Source of the DNA: Diadophis punctatus similis
Lineage: Eukaryota; Chordata; Lepidosauria; Squamata; Dipsadidae
DNA: 64,000 bases
Assembly: GCA_023053685.1 (NCBI GenBank)
Contig: JALIGW010000014.1
Location: 18,383,308-18,447,307, forward strand
Reading direction: 5' to 3'
The translations under genes and the position numbers were made by a program. Below, piece by piece: positions 1 through 14,365 of the stretch. Numbering within the stretch: the stretch's first letter is position 1; every line of letters begins with the position of its first letter. A model generated the notes under the pieces. The model was not told where the DNA came from. It saw nothing but the letters and a program-made list of their open reading frames with translations, and made no database searches.

Positions 1-596
1 ATAACCAATAGCAAGCAACTGCACACACTTAACCATTTCTTTTTCACTGGCAAATGCCATTTGAAGAGATCAACACCCCAATCAAGGAACTATCAATTCC
101 CACAAACAATCAAGCAGAAAACAATATCGTAACCGAAGAACCGCTAAGGAGAAAAACTACATCCCACCAACATGGACAAGACAAGTTACTGTACACAAAT
201 AGAGAGCAAACCTCACACCCACTGGCACTGAAGAGATGACCTAGCTGGGTAATAAAATGTCTGAAAGCAATCAAGTTGAGAGAGCCCCAAGGAACCCACA
301 GATCTTCATTTACCAAGGATGCACTTTGATGTAATCTAAGGACATTCTCAATAGAAGGGTCCTAACCATATAATTTGTTCCGTGATGGATTACAATCGAG
401 CCTTGAAAGGCATCACTTATGTGGGACCTTCACTTGATAACAAACAACTGTCTCTTCATTCCAGCTGTTCTGTCCATTCCCTTCTATCATGGAAGCTTGG
501 CATAATTTAAACTGTAGAATCTCCTTGGGCTCTATTAGGGTAGGCAATTTTTTCAGAGTGAATTGCTTGAATTAGTTTGCATCCTCAATTCTGCCC

Positions 597-750
597 CTAC
601 AACTACCTCCAGAAGTTGTGGATGCTCCAACCCTGGAAGTTTTCAAGAAGAGATTGGACAACGATTTGTCTGAAATGGTATAGGGTTTCCTGCCTGAGCA
701 GGGGGTTGGACTAGAAGACCTCCAAGGTCCTTCTGTTGTTCTATTCATTG
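597..750 (+). mobile_element. CR1 LINE 3' end
   Basis: The stretch has the CR1 3'-terminal block seen many times in this window: 'agaagttgtggatgctcc', then 'ggttggactagaagacctcc', then a short T-rich tail. It is 5' truncated as usual. Confidence 0.8.
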
Positions 751-2250
751 ATGGTTTCAGAGTTTACCGGTGCTACATTATTCTGCAAGTATACATCACA
801 ATAAAACCAGTATAAAACTAGACACATCACTAGAAGCCAAAATCACAAGGCTACGCCTGATTGTACTTTGCCCACGTCATGCGTGTAAATTCATTGGAGA
901 AGTCAATGACACTAGAATGGTTACTGGGACAAGAAGAAAGAGCAAGCAAAGAACTCAATTGGCTTCATACCATCAAAGCTGATGCAAAGATGAACAACCA
1001 ACAACTGAAACGAGTTGGTAGCATGGACAAGCACTTGACTATAAACTCACCAAGAATCGGACATGACTAAATGATTAAAAAACGACAACAACAACAACAC
1101 AATACACAGCCGGCTGACAATTCTGGTCTCAACATATCTGAAAGGCAACAGTGGCTCTTCCAGCTGAGTGTACAAACTGGTATCCAGAAAAATCTTTGCA
1201 AAGAATCCATTGTGAGAAGATAAGAGTTCCAGCAAAACCTATATCCCTGTCAATCCCCCCCCAAAAAAGGAATTCTAAAAAAAAAAAAAATCCTGGTGGT
1301 TGGTGATTATTTTTTAATTGAAAATGTGATTTAGCAGATCAGTTTAAATGGGATTTAAAAGAAATCATGACTTCTTAAACATAATTTCACCTATGGAAAT
1401 GACCAAAGATGAGATAATGCATTGTAAAGGAAATTAGGGCTGTGTATTCTTGATAAAATTGCTTAAGTTTCTCTCTTTTCTTGCAAGTAGTTGGTTGGCC
1501 TCGTTTAAAATGCAGCCAAGGATAATTGGTGGCAAACTTTGTTTGGCTCAAGACGAAGGAGTCTCATTGGGCTGATTTCACTCCTATTTCCCCATAATCC
1601 TTATCCCATCAAGAGTGACCCAAAAGCAACATCATTAGGTCAATCCTAACAAGGGCAGCCAATTTCACCCATTATATGAGTGGCACTGCAACTTTTGAAC
1701 ATGACCCTGAAAATGTACAGAAAAACCAGATGCTGAAAGTTGGGGCAGAATGGAGGGGAGATGGGGTGGGAAAAGGAAAAGGGGGAGATCCAGGGGGAGC
1801 TTTCTACAGCTGTTCCCAAGGGTTTCCACTACTTCCTTTGCAGGCAGCCTCTTCCCCAGCCCCCAAGGTGGCAAACAAATGCAAAGCATTTATTGTTGGG
1901 GAAACAAGAATAAGACAGCCTAGAAACAGTATCTGAGTTTTGATTGGGTTAAGCTCAGCGGCCCGTTGGAGGCAAGGGCACCAAGGAATGTGTGAACCTG
2001 CCAAGAAGGTAATCTCTTCCCTTGTTCTTGACCTGAAAACTCTTCCATCGCCCATTATAAAGAAAAGGTTGGGGAAGAAGATGGGGAAGGATCAAGCCTT
2101 ACTGCTTTCATTGTCTGCTCTCAGTCTGCAGGATTTAAGGCAATTTTGTTCAGGAAAGATCAGAAACCCCACCAGATGCAGGAACGGGGCGATCTGCAAC
2201 CAACCACGAGCGGTCAGTAACTGGCACTCATAACACTGGAAACATCAGTG

Positions 2251-2530
2251 CAGGTAATCCTTGACTTACAACAGTTGGTTAAGTGACCATTCAAAGTTAC
2301 AACAGCACTGAAAAAAAGTGATTTATGACAGTTTTTCACACTTACGACCGTTGCAGCATTTCCATGGTCACATGATCAAAATCCAGACACTTGGCAACTG
2401 ACTCATATTTATGACGGTTGTAGTGTCCTGAGGTCATGTGATCAACTTTTGTAACTTTCTGACAAGCAAAGTTGAAAGGGAAGCCAGATTCACTTAACAA
2501 CCTTGTAACTAACTAATACTTGTTACTAAT
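2251..2530 (+). mobile_element. A-family DNA-transposon MITE, partial
   Basis: The A family has the terminal repeat CAGGTAGTCCTCGACTTACG and is about 380 bp when complete. Its body has repeated 'gttaagtgaatc', 'gatcacatgacc' and 'cataaatatgagtc' blocks. This copy keeps one terminus at 2251 and fades out near 2530. Confidence 0.8.
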
Positions 2531-2931
2531 TTCCCTTTAAAGGAGGAGCAGAAACTAAAATACTTTGGCTTCCCCAGCTCCCAAGTTTGACTCCAAACAG
2601 CTAGACTACAATTCCCATTAGCTCCAAATGGTTAAAAAACTGGAAGTCTCAGACAATTCATTCTAATGCACTATAAGGCAAAACACACCAGGATGCTACC
2701 TTGAAGGTAAAACACAACTATTTACTGCAGTATCCTCTGAACTCAATTTTTAAAAAAATCTTGGAACCATCACACTTGTTGTTATTTTGTTATATTTACT
2801 ATAAATGTATATCACCCATTTTATATCAATGCTATGCTTTGGGTGGATGTGTTTAGTATAACAATAGTAGCTACAAGCTTTATTTTTTCCCCTGTAGCTC
2901 AAATTGTACGCTGATTCCGGTCATTCTATAA

Positions 2932-3300
2932 CCGTGATGGCGAACCTATGGCACACATGCCACAGGCAGCACGCAGAGCCCTCTCTGCAGGCACACCAGC
3001 CGTCACCCCAGACCAGCTCCACCGCGCATGCATGGGCACCTCCTGCCGGCCACCTGGTCTTCGGGTCTCTGCTGCACATGCGTGGGGGGGGGTGCATGTG
3101 CGGGGATCACAAGTGCATGGGGTGGGGGGAGTGTGGGGGCTCGCACGTGCTTGCACGGGCAGCAGGGTACACGCGGGGGGTCGTGTGCACATGCGCAGGG
3201 GTGGGGCATACAGGGGGGCGGGCGCGCATTGCATTATGGGTGCGGACACGCTGTCACACGCGCTTTCAGCACACAATGACAAAAAGGTTAGCCATCACTG
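2932..3300. mobile_element. F-family hAT MITE, copy F1
   Basis: The F family has terminal repeats close to CAGTGATGGCGAACCTATGG. This 369-bp copy is bounded by the perfect 8-bp target duplication ttctataa at 2924-2931 and 3301-3308. The inside is GC-rich and full of CACATGCG-type runs, which create several spurious overlapping open frames on both strands. Confidence 0.9.
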
Positions 3301-3720
3301 TTCTATAACAACGTACGGCATGCCTCTCAAGAGTATTTTCTTTCAAATCAAGGTTGCATATGATTTCATTGTTGTCGCATTCCAGGAATGCAGAATGCCT
3401 GTTTTTAGAGGCATTCTAAGACAATATCAAGGCCCAGATGCAGAATTTGCTTTCACTTGTGGTCAGGTTAGTCTGAACTAGCTTTGCTCAAATAAGCAAA
3501 TTATTTTGATGTTTTCACAAGAAGTTGTGTCTCAAAAGCAACTATTCTGTTGCTGATGCTATTTCTGATACATCAGCTGATACATCAACAGATTCTGATT
3601 TGGTCCGTGGACTAAAATGACAAGAAACCAGAACAATTTAAATCTCAAGGCTCAACATGGTTGGCTTCTAATTCATAATTCACTAATAAAGGAGAATATT
3701 TGTAGCTGAGGGTTGAAATG

Positions 3721-3884
3721 AGGAATCCTTGGTGCTCTCTGAACTTGGCTGTTTTCTTCCAGACGTTTCATTACCCAAACTAGGTAACATCATCAGAACT
3801 AGCACTGATGCTGTTACCTACTTTGGGTAACGAAACATCGGCAAGAAAGCAGCCAAGCTCGGAGAGCACCAAGGATTCCTCATA
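3721..3884. repeat. Fold-back repeat (P type)
   Basis: The two ends are inverted copies of 'ggaatccttggtgctctc', and the middle holds mirrored 'aggtaacatcatcag' blocks, so the whole can form a hairpin of about 160 bp. The same block recurs in part near 46.3, 47.8, 49.0 and 58.85 kb. It may be the end of a Penelope-like or other retroelement, but I cannot assign it. Confidence 0.65.
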
Positions 3885-4379
3885 ATTCACTGCTTGGATC
3901 AGAAGCTGGTTTCCAGCGGATCATTTACTACAATCTAGAAAACAGTTAAAGGAGTTTTTTTCTGTTATCTATTTTTAAGACAGGTTCTCCATCCACACTG
4001 CAGAGGCTTCAGCCAACAAGTCATAAGGAAGCAGGCAGAGATCATTTTCACATAGTTCTAAGTAGAAATTATATTTTCCCGATGGTCGATTTCAAAATCA
4101 ATGACCATTCAGCATAGTTTGGGGCACTTTGAGAAGCCAAGAAGGAATCCTGGAGATAGCCAGACCCAACTGACATCTGCGAGAAGGCCAGAACCACCTA
4201 TGTCCACCACCCCAAATCAACACCACCTCACAGGATGATGGGGATTGTGGTCTAAGGAATTTAGCAGGGAGACTGAGACTCGGGGTGGGAATTATTGTTT
4301 CTTGACAATCCCCTCCTAGTCAATCATACTGGCTCACCCCCACCCTTTGAACTGAGGCTGTAGCCCACGCAATGTGTGT

Positions 4380-6480
<2,101 letters not shown>

Positions 6481-6874
6481 GCGGGAGAGAGTTTCCTTGT
6501 GCCAAGGACGAAACCCCTGCCTTTCTCCCGCTTCTCTCCCAGTTGCTAGAAGGGCAGATGCTGCCGGTTCTCTTCCCTCCTTCCTTTCATCTTCACTGGA
6601 AATAATGACAATTGCGCTCTTTTATTACCTGTTGCTCTGGCCGAACGAGGGAAGCGTTTTTAAAGTGAGGTTCAGGAGCTGTAGAAGGCAACCAAGTAAA
6701 GCCACAGCAATTACCTGGCCCATTTTCCCGGCTGGGCCATCTTCCTGTCTCCAGAGCTTACTGGACTACCATCCCCAGCAGCCCCAAAAAGCACTGTAGA
6801 AGAGTGGGGAATGCTGGGAGTTGCAGTTCATCAGCATCTGGGAAAACAGGGTTCTCCAAGCCTTTATTCCAAAG
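6481..6874. other. CpG island shore, no gene seen
   Basis: Base composition falls towards the genomic average. A frame runs from 6053 to 6799 on the plus strand, but it has no recognisable protein content. Inverted 'ctaccatccccagcag' and 'gaatgctgggagttgcag' blocks near 6770-6830 look like a degraded C-family MITE. Confidence 0.5.
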
Positions 6875-6977
6875 ATCTTCCTTTCTTCCTTCCTTCCTTC
6901 CTTCCTTCCCTCCCTCCCTCCCTCCTTCCTTCCTTCCTTCCTTCCTTCCTTCCTTCCTTCCTTCCTTCCTTCCTTCC
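6875..6977. repeat. (TTCC)n microsatellite
   Basis: About 100 bp of TTCC units is interrupted by a short TCCC run. It gives artificial Phe/Leu/Pro/Ser and Lys/Glu/Gly/Arg open frames on both strands. Confidence 0.97.
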
Positions 6978-7347
6978 AACATTTCTGAGCAAGGAAGAAT
7001 AAGCTGTTCCAGCCAGCATTACTATGGCTGAAAATATGGTTGGAATCTAAATATACGGGGTTGGGAAGAGCTGGAATAATCAAATGTCATTTTTGTTTTA
7101 CCACAGATTTGGAGAGGTGTAAAGAGCCGGGACTGTCCCAATAGGGTGGAGCCTTTAGGATAAGGGCGGAGCCTAGCAATACCTGCTGCGGTTGGAGCAT
7201 GATCAGATAATGAAGTTGATAGGAGCTAGGGAACTCCAGCCTCAATGGAAGGCAAGCAGCAATCAACCTGTCTTTCAAAAACTATCTTTGGGACATAGCA
7301 AAATCAGGTTGTATCCATTCACACTTGATTTCAGCCATTATTGAATG

Positions 7348-7692
7348 CAGGTAGTCCTCAAAGTATGGCCATTCATTGAGTAACCATTCAAGGTTACAAC
7401 GGCACTGAAAAAAGTGACTTATGACCATTTTTCACACGGCCATTGCAGCAACCTCGTGGTCATGTGATCAAAATTTAGACATTTATTAACTGACTCATAT
7501 TTATGACGGTTTCAGTGTCCTGGGGGTCACGTGATCCCCTTTTGAGACCTTCTGACAAGCAAAGTCAATGGGGAAGCCAGATTCACTTCACAACCGTGTT
7601 ACTAATTTAACAAACTGCAGTGATTCACAACTGCCTCACTTATCAACATAAATTGTGGGCATAAATTGTGATTGTAAGTCGAACACTACCTG
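7348..7692. mobile_element. A-family MITE, near complete
   Basis: Both ends are visible: caggtagtcctcaaag at 7348 and the inverted form ending cactacctg at 7692. The body shows the standard A-family blocks. The sequence before it (6978-7347) holds nothing recognisable. Confidence 0.85.
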
Positions 7693-7849
7693 TAAGCTCT
7701 TGTTGGCTGGGTTTACATTGCATGCAAAGCCATGATGGAGCCTTTTGATTTGGTTGTGGGGATTGTGTGAGATCTGCTTTCAAGGAAGGGGATGATGGCT
7801 TTGCAGGATTAATATTAACACAACACCTGCCCCCAGTTGTTATGGCATA

Positions 7850-8580
7850 CAGGTAGTCAACTTTCGACCATTTGTTTAATGACTGAAGTTATGATGATGC
7901 TGAAAAAACTAACAACTGGTCCTCACACTTCTGACCATTGCAGTCTCCCTGTGTTGATGTGATTGCAATTTAGGCACGTGGCAACCAGTGTATATTTATG
8001 ACAGTTGCAGCATTCCTGGGTCACCATCTGCAAGCTTTCTAACCAGCTTTGAACAAGCAAAGTCAATGGAGAAAGTCTGTGGAGATTCTCAGTCATCCAG
8101 GTCATGGTTGTCCCAAAGGTGCTTTTTCAGAAGGCAACTGGACTTTCTTGTTTTTTCTTTTCCCAAATTTCTATACAATTTGGGATGAACACCCTTGGAA
8201 TGGGGTGGGAGTAGGAATGGATTTCCAGAGAAAAAAATTGCAGACTACAGGAACCAGGAACACTACTCAGGTGACCCTGAGGACACAGATAAACCTCCAA
8301 GTGCTTCAACGACCCTCTAAAAGGATGCAAATGACCAGCTGTCTGCAAGGAATATAAACCTTTCCATTCCCCACTAAATTGTCAGAGCTGAAGAAGCTCC
8401 TTGGATGAGAAGCAAAATGTCTTCAAAGAAAAAACAAGAATGTCCAGTTGCCAGTTGGCATCTTTGGGTCAATGGAGAAAGCTGGATTTGTTTAACAATC
8501 ATGACCAAATGTTGTAAAACAGAGCATGAGTTGCTTAATGACTGCATTGCTTAGTAACGGAAGTTCCGGTCTCAATTGAT
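7850..8580. mobile_element. A-family MITE split by a fold-back repeat
   Basis: A divergent A copy begins at 7850 with caggtagtcaactttcgacc. It is interrupted near 8076 and resumes near 8466, where the block 'tcaatggagaaag' is repeated, so the B-type repeat inserted into it. Confidence 0.7.
8076..8465. mobile_element. B-type fold-back repeat, copy 1
   Basis: This has the same sequence family as 10240-10705. Outer blocks 'aaggtgctttttcag' and 'gaatgtccagttgcc' frame 'cctccaagtgcttcaacgac' and 'gctgaagaagctccttgg'. It appears to be flanked by a duplicated 'tcaatggagaaag', consistent with an insertion. The superfamily is unknown. Confidence 0.65.
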
Positions 8581-8761
8581 GTTGTAGATAAGGACATTTT
8601 GCCGTTCCCTGATCCCCTAATTTTATCAAAGAAGGCAAAGAAGATTCTTCACATGGTTCATTTAATCTATATCTGGATCTGTGGCTACTTCTCCACATGC
8701 TCCTTCAGTGTTTGAATCCCAATTCCCACACTCTTTCTTGGCATGGTTTGAACTTAAACCA

Positions 8762-8880
8762 GTGTTTCTCAATCTCAGACTTGTGGATTTCAATTCCCAG
8801 AATTCCCCAGGCAGCAGAGCTGGCTGGGGAATTCTGGGAGTTGAAGTCCACAGGCCACGAAATCGCTGAAATCGTTTCTC
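8762..8880. mobile_element. C-family palindromic MITE, degenerate
   Basis: The C family is a palindrome of about 122 bp with the core block 'cttgtggacttcaattccca' and its complement. This copy has both arms around 'caggcagcagagctggctgg'. Confidence 0.7.
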
Positions 8881-9461
8881 CATGACTTAAACCAACACAA
8901 ACATTCCCAAGCGAGCAAAGACACAAGATATGACACACCCAAATCCGCTTTTTTGTTGCTCCAGCTCAGAACTAAACAAGGTCAAGTTCTGGTTAGTCCT
9001 CAAAGAGGAGTCTAGCCGGAAGTGAAATGACAATAGGCTAAACTGGGAATCGAAAGAAGCCGTTTCATCCAGGAAAAAGGGGTTTTGTGCTTCAGCCAAG
9101 ACCACAGCATGGAAGTTTCCATGAGGAGAGCTGGACTCGAAGCCGTTCCGGGCTGAGCAGATGTTTGCAGGGCAAGGACTGGTTGGGTTGATGCCAACAT
9201 GAGTTTGAGGGAAGAACCACTCTACTACAAGGCGTCTCTCGGAGCCCGGATTTAGCCTTTGCAACCTGACATGTTTTGGGTGTGTTTGGACTATGAGGCA
9301 CCACAACCTCAAAGTTCCTGAATCAGGTGGGTCAAAAACATAACAACGGTGTGATCCAGACACAACCAACAGAAAATGGTACGATCAAATGGATGCAAAA
9401 AAAGAGTTACTATACAATGGGAAGAATGATGGATTAAACCTACCAAAATTACACCCAGTTA
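8881..9461. other. No gene recognised
   Basis: A 160-codon minus-strand frame (8887-9369) is open, but its translation has no domain, low-complexity region or motif I recognise and no clear splice signals. It may belong to an old retroelement. I would not annotate it as a gene. Confidence 0.4.
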
Positions 9462-9907
9462 CAGGTAGTCCTCGAGTTACGACTGTAATGGAGCCTATCC
9501 ATTATGCTCATAAGTTACAGGTAGTCTTCAACATACAAGCACAATTCAGCCAGAATTTATGTTGCTAAATGAGAAATTTGTTAAGTGAGTTTTGTCCCAT
9601 TTTATGACTTTTCTTGCCATATTTGTTAAGTGAATCACTGCAATTGTTATTAATCCAGTTAAGTGAATCTGGCTTCCTCCATTGACTTTGCTTGTCAGAA
9701 GATCGCAAAAAGGGATCACAGGACCCTGCGACACAGCAACGGTCATAAGTATGAACCAGTTGCTAAGCATCCAAATTTTGTTCACATGATCATGGGGATG
9801 CTGCAAAGGTTGTAACTCTGAAAAACAGTCATAAGTCACTTTTTTTTCAGTGCCACTGTAACTTTGAACGATCACTAAATGAACTGTTGCAAGTCAAGGA
9901 CTACCTG
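9462..9907. mobile_element. A-family MITE with extra terminal fragment
   Basis: A complete A copy spans 9518-9907, with caggtagtcttcaac at the left and caaggactacctg at the right. A 50-bp fragment of a second A terminus (caggtagtcctcgagttacg) lies directly before it at 9462. Confidence 0.85.
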
Positions 9908-10239
9908 CATAACGTTTGTAAGACCAATTTTACTATGTTTTTTCAGCGAATGTGTCAGTCGTAAGGGGAAATGCTACAGCTGTTAAGCAAAAGCTGTGGT
10001 TAAGCGAACCCGTTTGCTATGGTGTGGTTTTGCTGTACACAGAAGTACCGGTTTTGGGAAAAACCATTGTAAAATGCAGCCATGTAACTGCGGGATACCG
10101 TAGATGTCAGGTTGACAAGCACCCAAAGTGCGGTCACATGACCATAGCAGCACCCCCCCCCCCGAACTGTCAGAACTTTGGATCCAGTTCATAAGTCCCC
10201 CCTTTTCAGCCAGGTTCTAATTCCAAATGGTTAGAAGTG

Positions 10240-10705
10240 GATGTCTCACAAAGGTGCTTTTTCAGGAGGCAGCTGGACTTTCTTGTTTTTTCTTTTTGAA
10301 GATGTTTCACTTCTCATCCAAGAAGCTTCTTCAGCTCTGACAGGATAGTGGGGAATGGAAGGATTTATATTCCTTGCAGACAGCTGGTCATTTGCATTCT
10401 TTTAGAGGGTCGTTGAAGCACTTGGAGGTTTATCTGTGTCTGATGAGTAGGAGCACCACTCAGGTGATCCTGAGGACACAGATAAACCTCCAAGTGCTTC
10501 AACAACCCTCTAAAAGGATGCAAATGACCAGCTGTCTGCAAGGAATATAAATCCTTCCATTCCCTACCATCCTGTCAGAGCTGAAGAAGCTTCTTGGATG
10601 AGAAGTGAAACATCTTCAAAAAGAAATAACAAGAAAGTCCAGTTGCCCCCTGAAAAAGCACCTTTAGGACAACCATGACCTGGATGACTGAGAATCTCTA
10701 CAGAC
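10240..10705. repeat. B-type fold-back repeat, complete palindrome
   Basis: Two arms of about 200 bp are near-perfect inverted copies around a short centre near 10450-10465. Matching pairs include 'aaggtgctttttcagg' with 'cctgaaaaagcacctt' and 'aacctccaagtgcttcaac' with its complement. The hairpin is long enough to matter for replication or dsRNA. No protein is recognisable. The 9908-10239 stretch before it holds nothing I can name. Confidence 0.8.
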
Positions 10706-10724
10706 GGTTGGAAGTGGAGGACTA

Positions 10725-11100
10725 TTGTATCACGAAGGAAAATGGTTACAAAATGTTTTTTGGATGTTGCACAACCCCATCAGTAATATCAAAGGGACAC
10801 AAACCATGCAGTCACAAAATGCCTGAAATGTCATGAAACAGAAGGAATGTTTTATCACATGTGGTAGAGACATTAAAAAAACCCCCAAAGACGGACAAAG
10901 GACAGTGCAGAAAATTTTGCAATTTAAATATGAAATCCAGCCACAACTGCTAGGTATATTTTCATAAAGCATTAATAACAAACTTCATAATTTAATGAGG
11001 TACAGGCTCACAGCAGCCAGAACAAATGCTGGTCACCATTGGAAGAAAGACACAACTCCAAAACATCACGATAGTTACCACAAATATCCACTAAAGTCCC
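10725..11100 (+). mobile_element. L1 LINE ORF2 C-terminal fragment, decayed
   Basis: Plus-strand translation contains the L1 ORF2 zinc-knuckle-like motif KCLKCHETEGMFYHMW at about 10817-10864, followed by stop-riddled L1-like sequence. The copy is broken by stops and 5' truncated. Confidence 0.75.
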
Positions 11101-11217
11101 ACAATATATATATAATCAAGGCTTTGAAATCTGGGAATTTCCACCCAAGCTCACCTGCAAAGTCTGATCTTCTTACACACGGTAAGCAAACAAGCACAAG
11201 ACAGGCCGATGGATGTA

Positions 11218-11380
11218 TATGCTGTGGCCTAGAGGTAGAGCTCTTGCCTCACAATCAGAAGGTTGTGAGTTCGATCCTAGGTAGAGGCAGATATAGGGTC
11301 TCCTGCTTGGGCAGGGGGTTGGACTAGATGACCTGCAAGGTCCCTTCCAACTCTGTTAATCTGTTAAATCTGTTAAATAT
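11218..11380 (+). mobile_element. tRNA-derived SINE with CR1-like tail
   Basis: The head has polymerase III A-box-like (tggcctagagg) and B-box-like (gttcgatcc) sequence at tRNA spacing. The tail is a CR1 3' end ('gggggttggactagatgacc'), followed by short TGTTAAATC repeats. It is a SINE mobilised by CR1 and not a functional tRNA gene. Confidence 0.8.
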
Positions 11381-11948
11381 CAGCACATCAATGCAAGCTT
11401 GTTTGGGCTGATCGATTTAAGTGTCTCCAAGTGGGTGTCGACTCTTGGTGACTTCAAAGATCACTTTTATCCAAAACGGATGGTGTGTATATGAGTGTGT
11501 GTGCGCGCGCACATGCTCAATGCTGACTTGGGTGCATGTTCTCCCCCACAGAAGTCTCATGCAAGCTAAGCTTCGGAGTGGATAATATGAGGGATCTGTG
11601 CCAGTTCAAAGCAAAGTCTCACATTGAGCCGAATGCCTAATAAACTCGGTGAACAGGTCCGTGGCTATTTTTTTTGGCAGCATATAGATATGGTTGGTTA
11701 TTATTATCTTTCTCCAAATTCCCAGTCTAGGCTATAACTTTGGCATCTCCTGGTGGTCTCCCATCCAAGTCTGATTAGCTTGACCACCTCTCCTGGAGGT
11801 CGCCTGTTTGAAGTCTCTTAGGGTTTTTTTCAGAATCATCAAAGGTCACTGGGAGTTGCAAATAAGGAATGGGCTCTTCCAGGTTTAGAACTAAGGTATA
11901 GGCATTCTACATAAATCAGATTCAGTCTGGCACCTGGATCAAGCAATA
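11381..11948. other. No gene seen
   Basis: Ordinary non-coding sequence with a short TG/CG-rich stretch near 11490. No open frame over 60 codons and no repeat I can name. Confidence 0.5.
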
Positions 11949-12318
11949 CAGTTAATCCTCAACTTATGACCACAATTTATGTTGCTAAGTGGGATGTTAA
12001 GTGAGTTTTGCCCTATTTTATTACCTTTCTGGCCTCAGTTGTTAAGTGAATCACTGCACTTGTTAAATTAGTAACGGATGTGAAGTGAACGTGGCTTCCC
12101 CATTGATTCTACTTGTCAGGTCACAAAAGGGGATCACATGACTCCAGGACACTGCAACCGTCATAAATATGAGTCAGTTTCCAAGCATTTGAATTTTGAT
12201 CACATGACCACGGGGATGCTGTAACTGTCGTGTGAAAAATAATCATGTCTTTTTCCAGTGGTGTGGTAACTTTGAATGGTCACTAAATGAACCATTTTAA
12301 GTTGAGGATGTATCTGTC
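11949..12318. mobile_element. A-family MITE
   Basis: Divergent ends (cagttaatcctcaactta... and gttgaggatgtatctg) flank a well-kept A-family body. Confidence 0.8.
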
Positions 12319-12485
12319 TGAGACCAATTGCAGTGACATGAACATCAAGGAAAATAAGCAATTTTAACATATTTGTGTCTCAGCAGGAGGCCTTTTGCAG
12401 ACACAACTTGCTGTCATGTGCTGGTATTTGAAACCACTTTAGCCATGCATGGATTCTTTTTAAAACATATGCCTTGCACTTCAGA

Positions 12486-12722
12486 AGGTAGCAACAGCAA
12501 TAGCACTTAGACTTATATACCGCTTCACAGTCCTTTACAGCCCTCTCTAAGCAGTTTACAGAGTTCAGCCTCTTGCCCCCAACAATCTGGGTCCTCATTC
12601 TACCCACCTTGGAAGGATGGAAGGCTGAGTCAGCTTTGAGTCGGTCAGGATCAAACTCCTGGCAGTGGGCAGAGTTAGTCTTCTATACTGCATTCTAACC
12701 TCTGTGTCACCACAGCTCAGTA
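12486..12722 (-). mobile_element. Squamate tRNA-derived SINE
   Basis: This is the minus-strand copy of the SINE also seen at 38690. Its 3' part 'tatataccgcttcacag...' with 'aagcagtttacagag' reads, inverted, as the conserved 'gtaaaccgcttagagagg' and 'gaagcggtatataagtct' blocks. The decayed B-box is near 12650. Confidence 0.8.
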
Positions 12723-12783
12723 GGAAGAAAAAGGGGAAGGGAGGGGGAGGGAGGAAGAGGGAAGGAAATGGGAAAGGCAGAGA

Positions 12784-13012
12784 AGGTAGCAATAGCACTA
12801 GACTTATATACCACTTCATAGTGCTTTACAGTCCTCTCTAAGCTGTTTACAGAGTCAGCATTGCCCCCCAACAATCTGGGTCCTCATTTTACCAACCTCC
12901 GAAGGATGGAAGGCTGAATCAACCTTGAGCTGGTTTGGATCAAACTTCTGGCAGCCGGCACAATTAGCCTGCAATGCTGCATTCTAACTGCTGTGCCACC
13001 ACGGCTCTTAGG
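12784..13012 (-). mobile_element. Squamate tRNA-derived SINE, second copy
   Basis: Same family and orientation as the copy 60 bp to its left, ending in 'ctgtgccaccacggctctta', which is the inverted tRNA-like head. Two tandem SINEs on the same strand suggest that A-rich tails were preferred targets. Confidence 0.8.
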
Positions 13013-13631
13013 TAGGTTAGGTTGACTGCAAGGATGGTCCAGAAAATGATTGACAAGGATAAATGTTGTGAACTTACCCTCATACAGAGGAAGTAAGAAC
13101 AGTAAGAACTACTATAGCAGTGTTTTTTCAACCATGGCAACTTTAACTTTTTCTTCAACTCCCAGAATTCTTTTTTTTTCTTCATTTCCACTAAGACCAT
13201 GATGCCTGAATTTGTCAGCAAGATGGGGGCCTTTTCTTTGCCTGGGTAGTGCATGCAACACATCCAGAAAAGGAAAAGGGCTTTGATCACAGCTACCATT
13301 TTGACTTTTTTGACCCCTGTCCATGTACACCTCTGTCCTTATCATATGGGGATCATGGAGGTTCCATCTCCTGTTACTCCTGTGTTGACCACTGGGGTTT
13401 CCCACACAAATTATTTTAATGCAAACCACGCACAGCACAATGGGAATGCTTATGCAATATGTATAGTTTAGTTATGTTAGTCTGCACTTTTGTATTGCTT
13501 TAAATTTTTTGCAACAGAGAAAAAACAATAGCTAACTGCAATAATTAATGATCATGTAATCGAGCAGATAAAGCTAAAGCACAGAGGAAAAACAAAAATG
13601 TGGAGAAAACAGCCAGCCACAGCAACAAAAA
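13013..13631. other. No gene seen
   Basis: A fragment of a C-family MITE ('accatggcaactttaac', 'caactcccagaattc') lies at about 13113-13175. The rest has overlapping open frames of about 110 codons with no recognisable product. Confidence 0.5.
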
Positions 13632-13972
13632 TGTCACGATGTGAATAATTGCCAGTTGTGCATCTCTACTATTTCTAGATTTACTGTATTTCCTAATCAA
13701 GCAGACATGTGATATGTTCTACTACGCATGCGTGCATTCCAGGAGTTTTGTCTCCTCCTACTTTCCTTCTCTCCGAAGCCTTGCCCGAGGCAGACGTGAA
13801 TACTTAGCTGAGAAGATGTAGCTTATTAAAGGTTTATATTTTTTGTAACTTTTATACTAAAATAAATATTTTGTTAATTAGAATTGAATCTCGGTTTTAT
13901 TTTCTAAGTACGAATGACTTCAGGGAAGCAAGATCCTAAATCGCCTCTTGATAGGAAAATTCCTATCTGACA
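13632..13972 (+). mobile_element. Candidate solo LTR
   Basis: A 341-bp block begins TGTCAC and ends TGACA, and is flanked by five A residues on both sides, which may be a 5-bp target duplication. Inside there is a T/C-rich stretch, an AT-rich TATA-like region at about 13834 and an AATAAA at about 13861, in the order expected for U3-R-U5. No internal retroviral or Gypsy genes are next to it. The A-run duplication is weak evidence because the site is A-rich. Confidence 0.45.
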
Positions 13973-14365
13973 AAAAATAACAATAAATCTGGGCTGTTGC
14001 TTTAAGAAGAATCTTCTCCATCTATTAACAGGCCTTCGTTGTGATGTGGAATTACAGTATTTTTCAAGTTTCCGAGATGTTCATTCTCCCAGGAGCTCAC
14101 GTTGCATATTATGCTAAAGTCACAAAGTTACATGCTTCAACTAAGCAGGTTAAGTAGCCAGACAGCTCTTACAGCTGGCCTGGATCTTAATCCCATTTTA
14201 GCTAAGGTTTCAATTTGTGGCTGTGGTGGTTTGAACTGCTTAATGATGATTACTTGCCATCAAGTCATTGTGAACTCTTAGTGGCCACCTAGAACAAATT
14301 TCTCCATGATGACCTGTCCCTATCTTGGCCCTTCAGATCTTCCAGTGCTGCACTAAAGGATAGTA
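13973..14365. other. No gene seen
   Basis: Ordinary AT-leaning non-coding sequence with no open frame, repeat end or microsatellite that I can name. Confidence 0.5.

Noticed and set aside
2904..3481. Overlapping frames of 118-177 codons near 3 kb
   Set aside because: They are Cys/His/Ala/Gly-rich readings of the GC-rich interior of F-family copy F1 and extend past its target duplication into ordinary DNA.
8887..9369. 160-codon minus-strand frame as a possible new gene
   Set aside because: No recognisable domain, no good start context and no splice signals; surrounded by MITEs. Could be part of an old retroelement.
11218..11295. tRNA gene-like sequence with A and B boxes
   Set aside because: It is the head of a SINE with a CR1-like tail; the acceptor stem and anticodon arm are not those of an intact tRNA.
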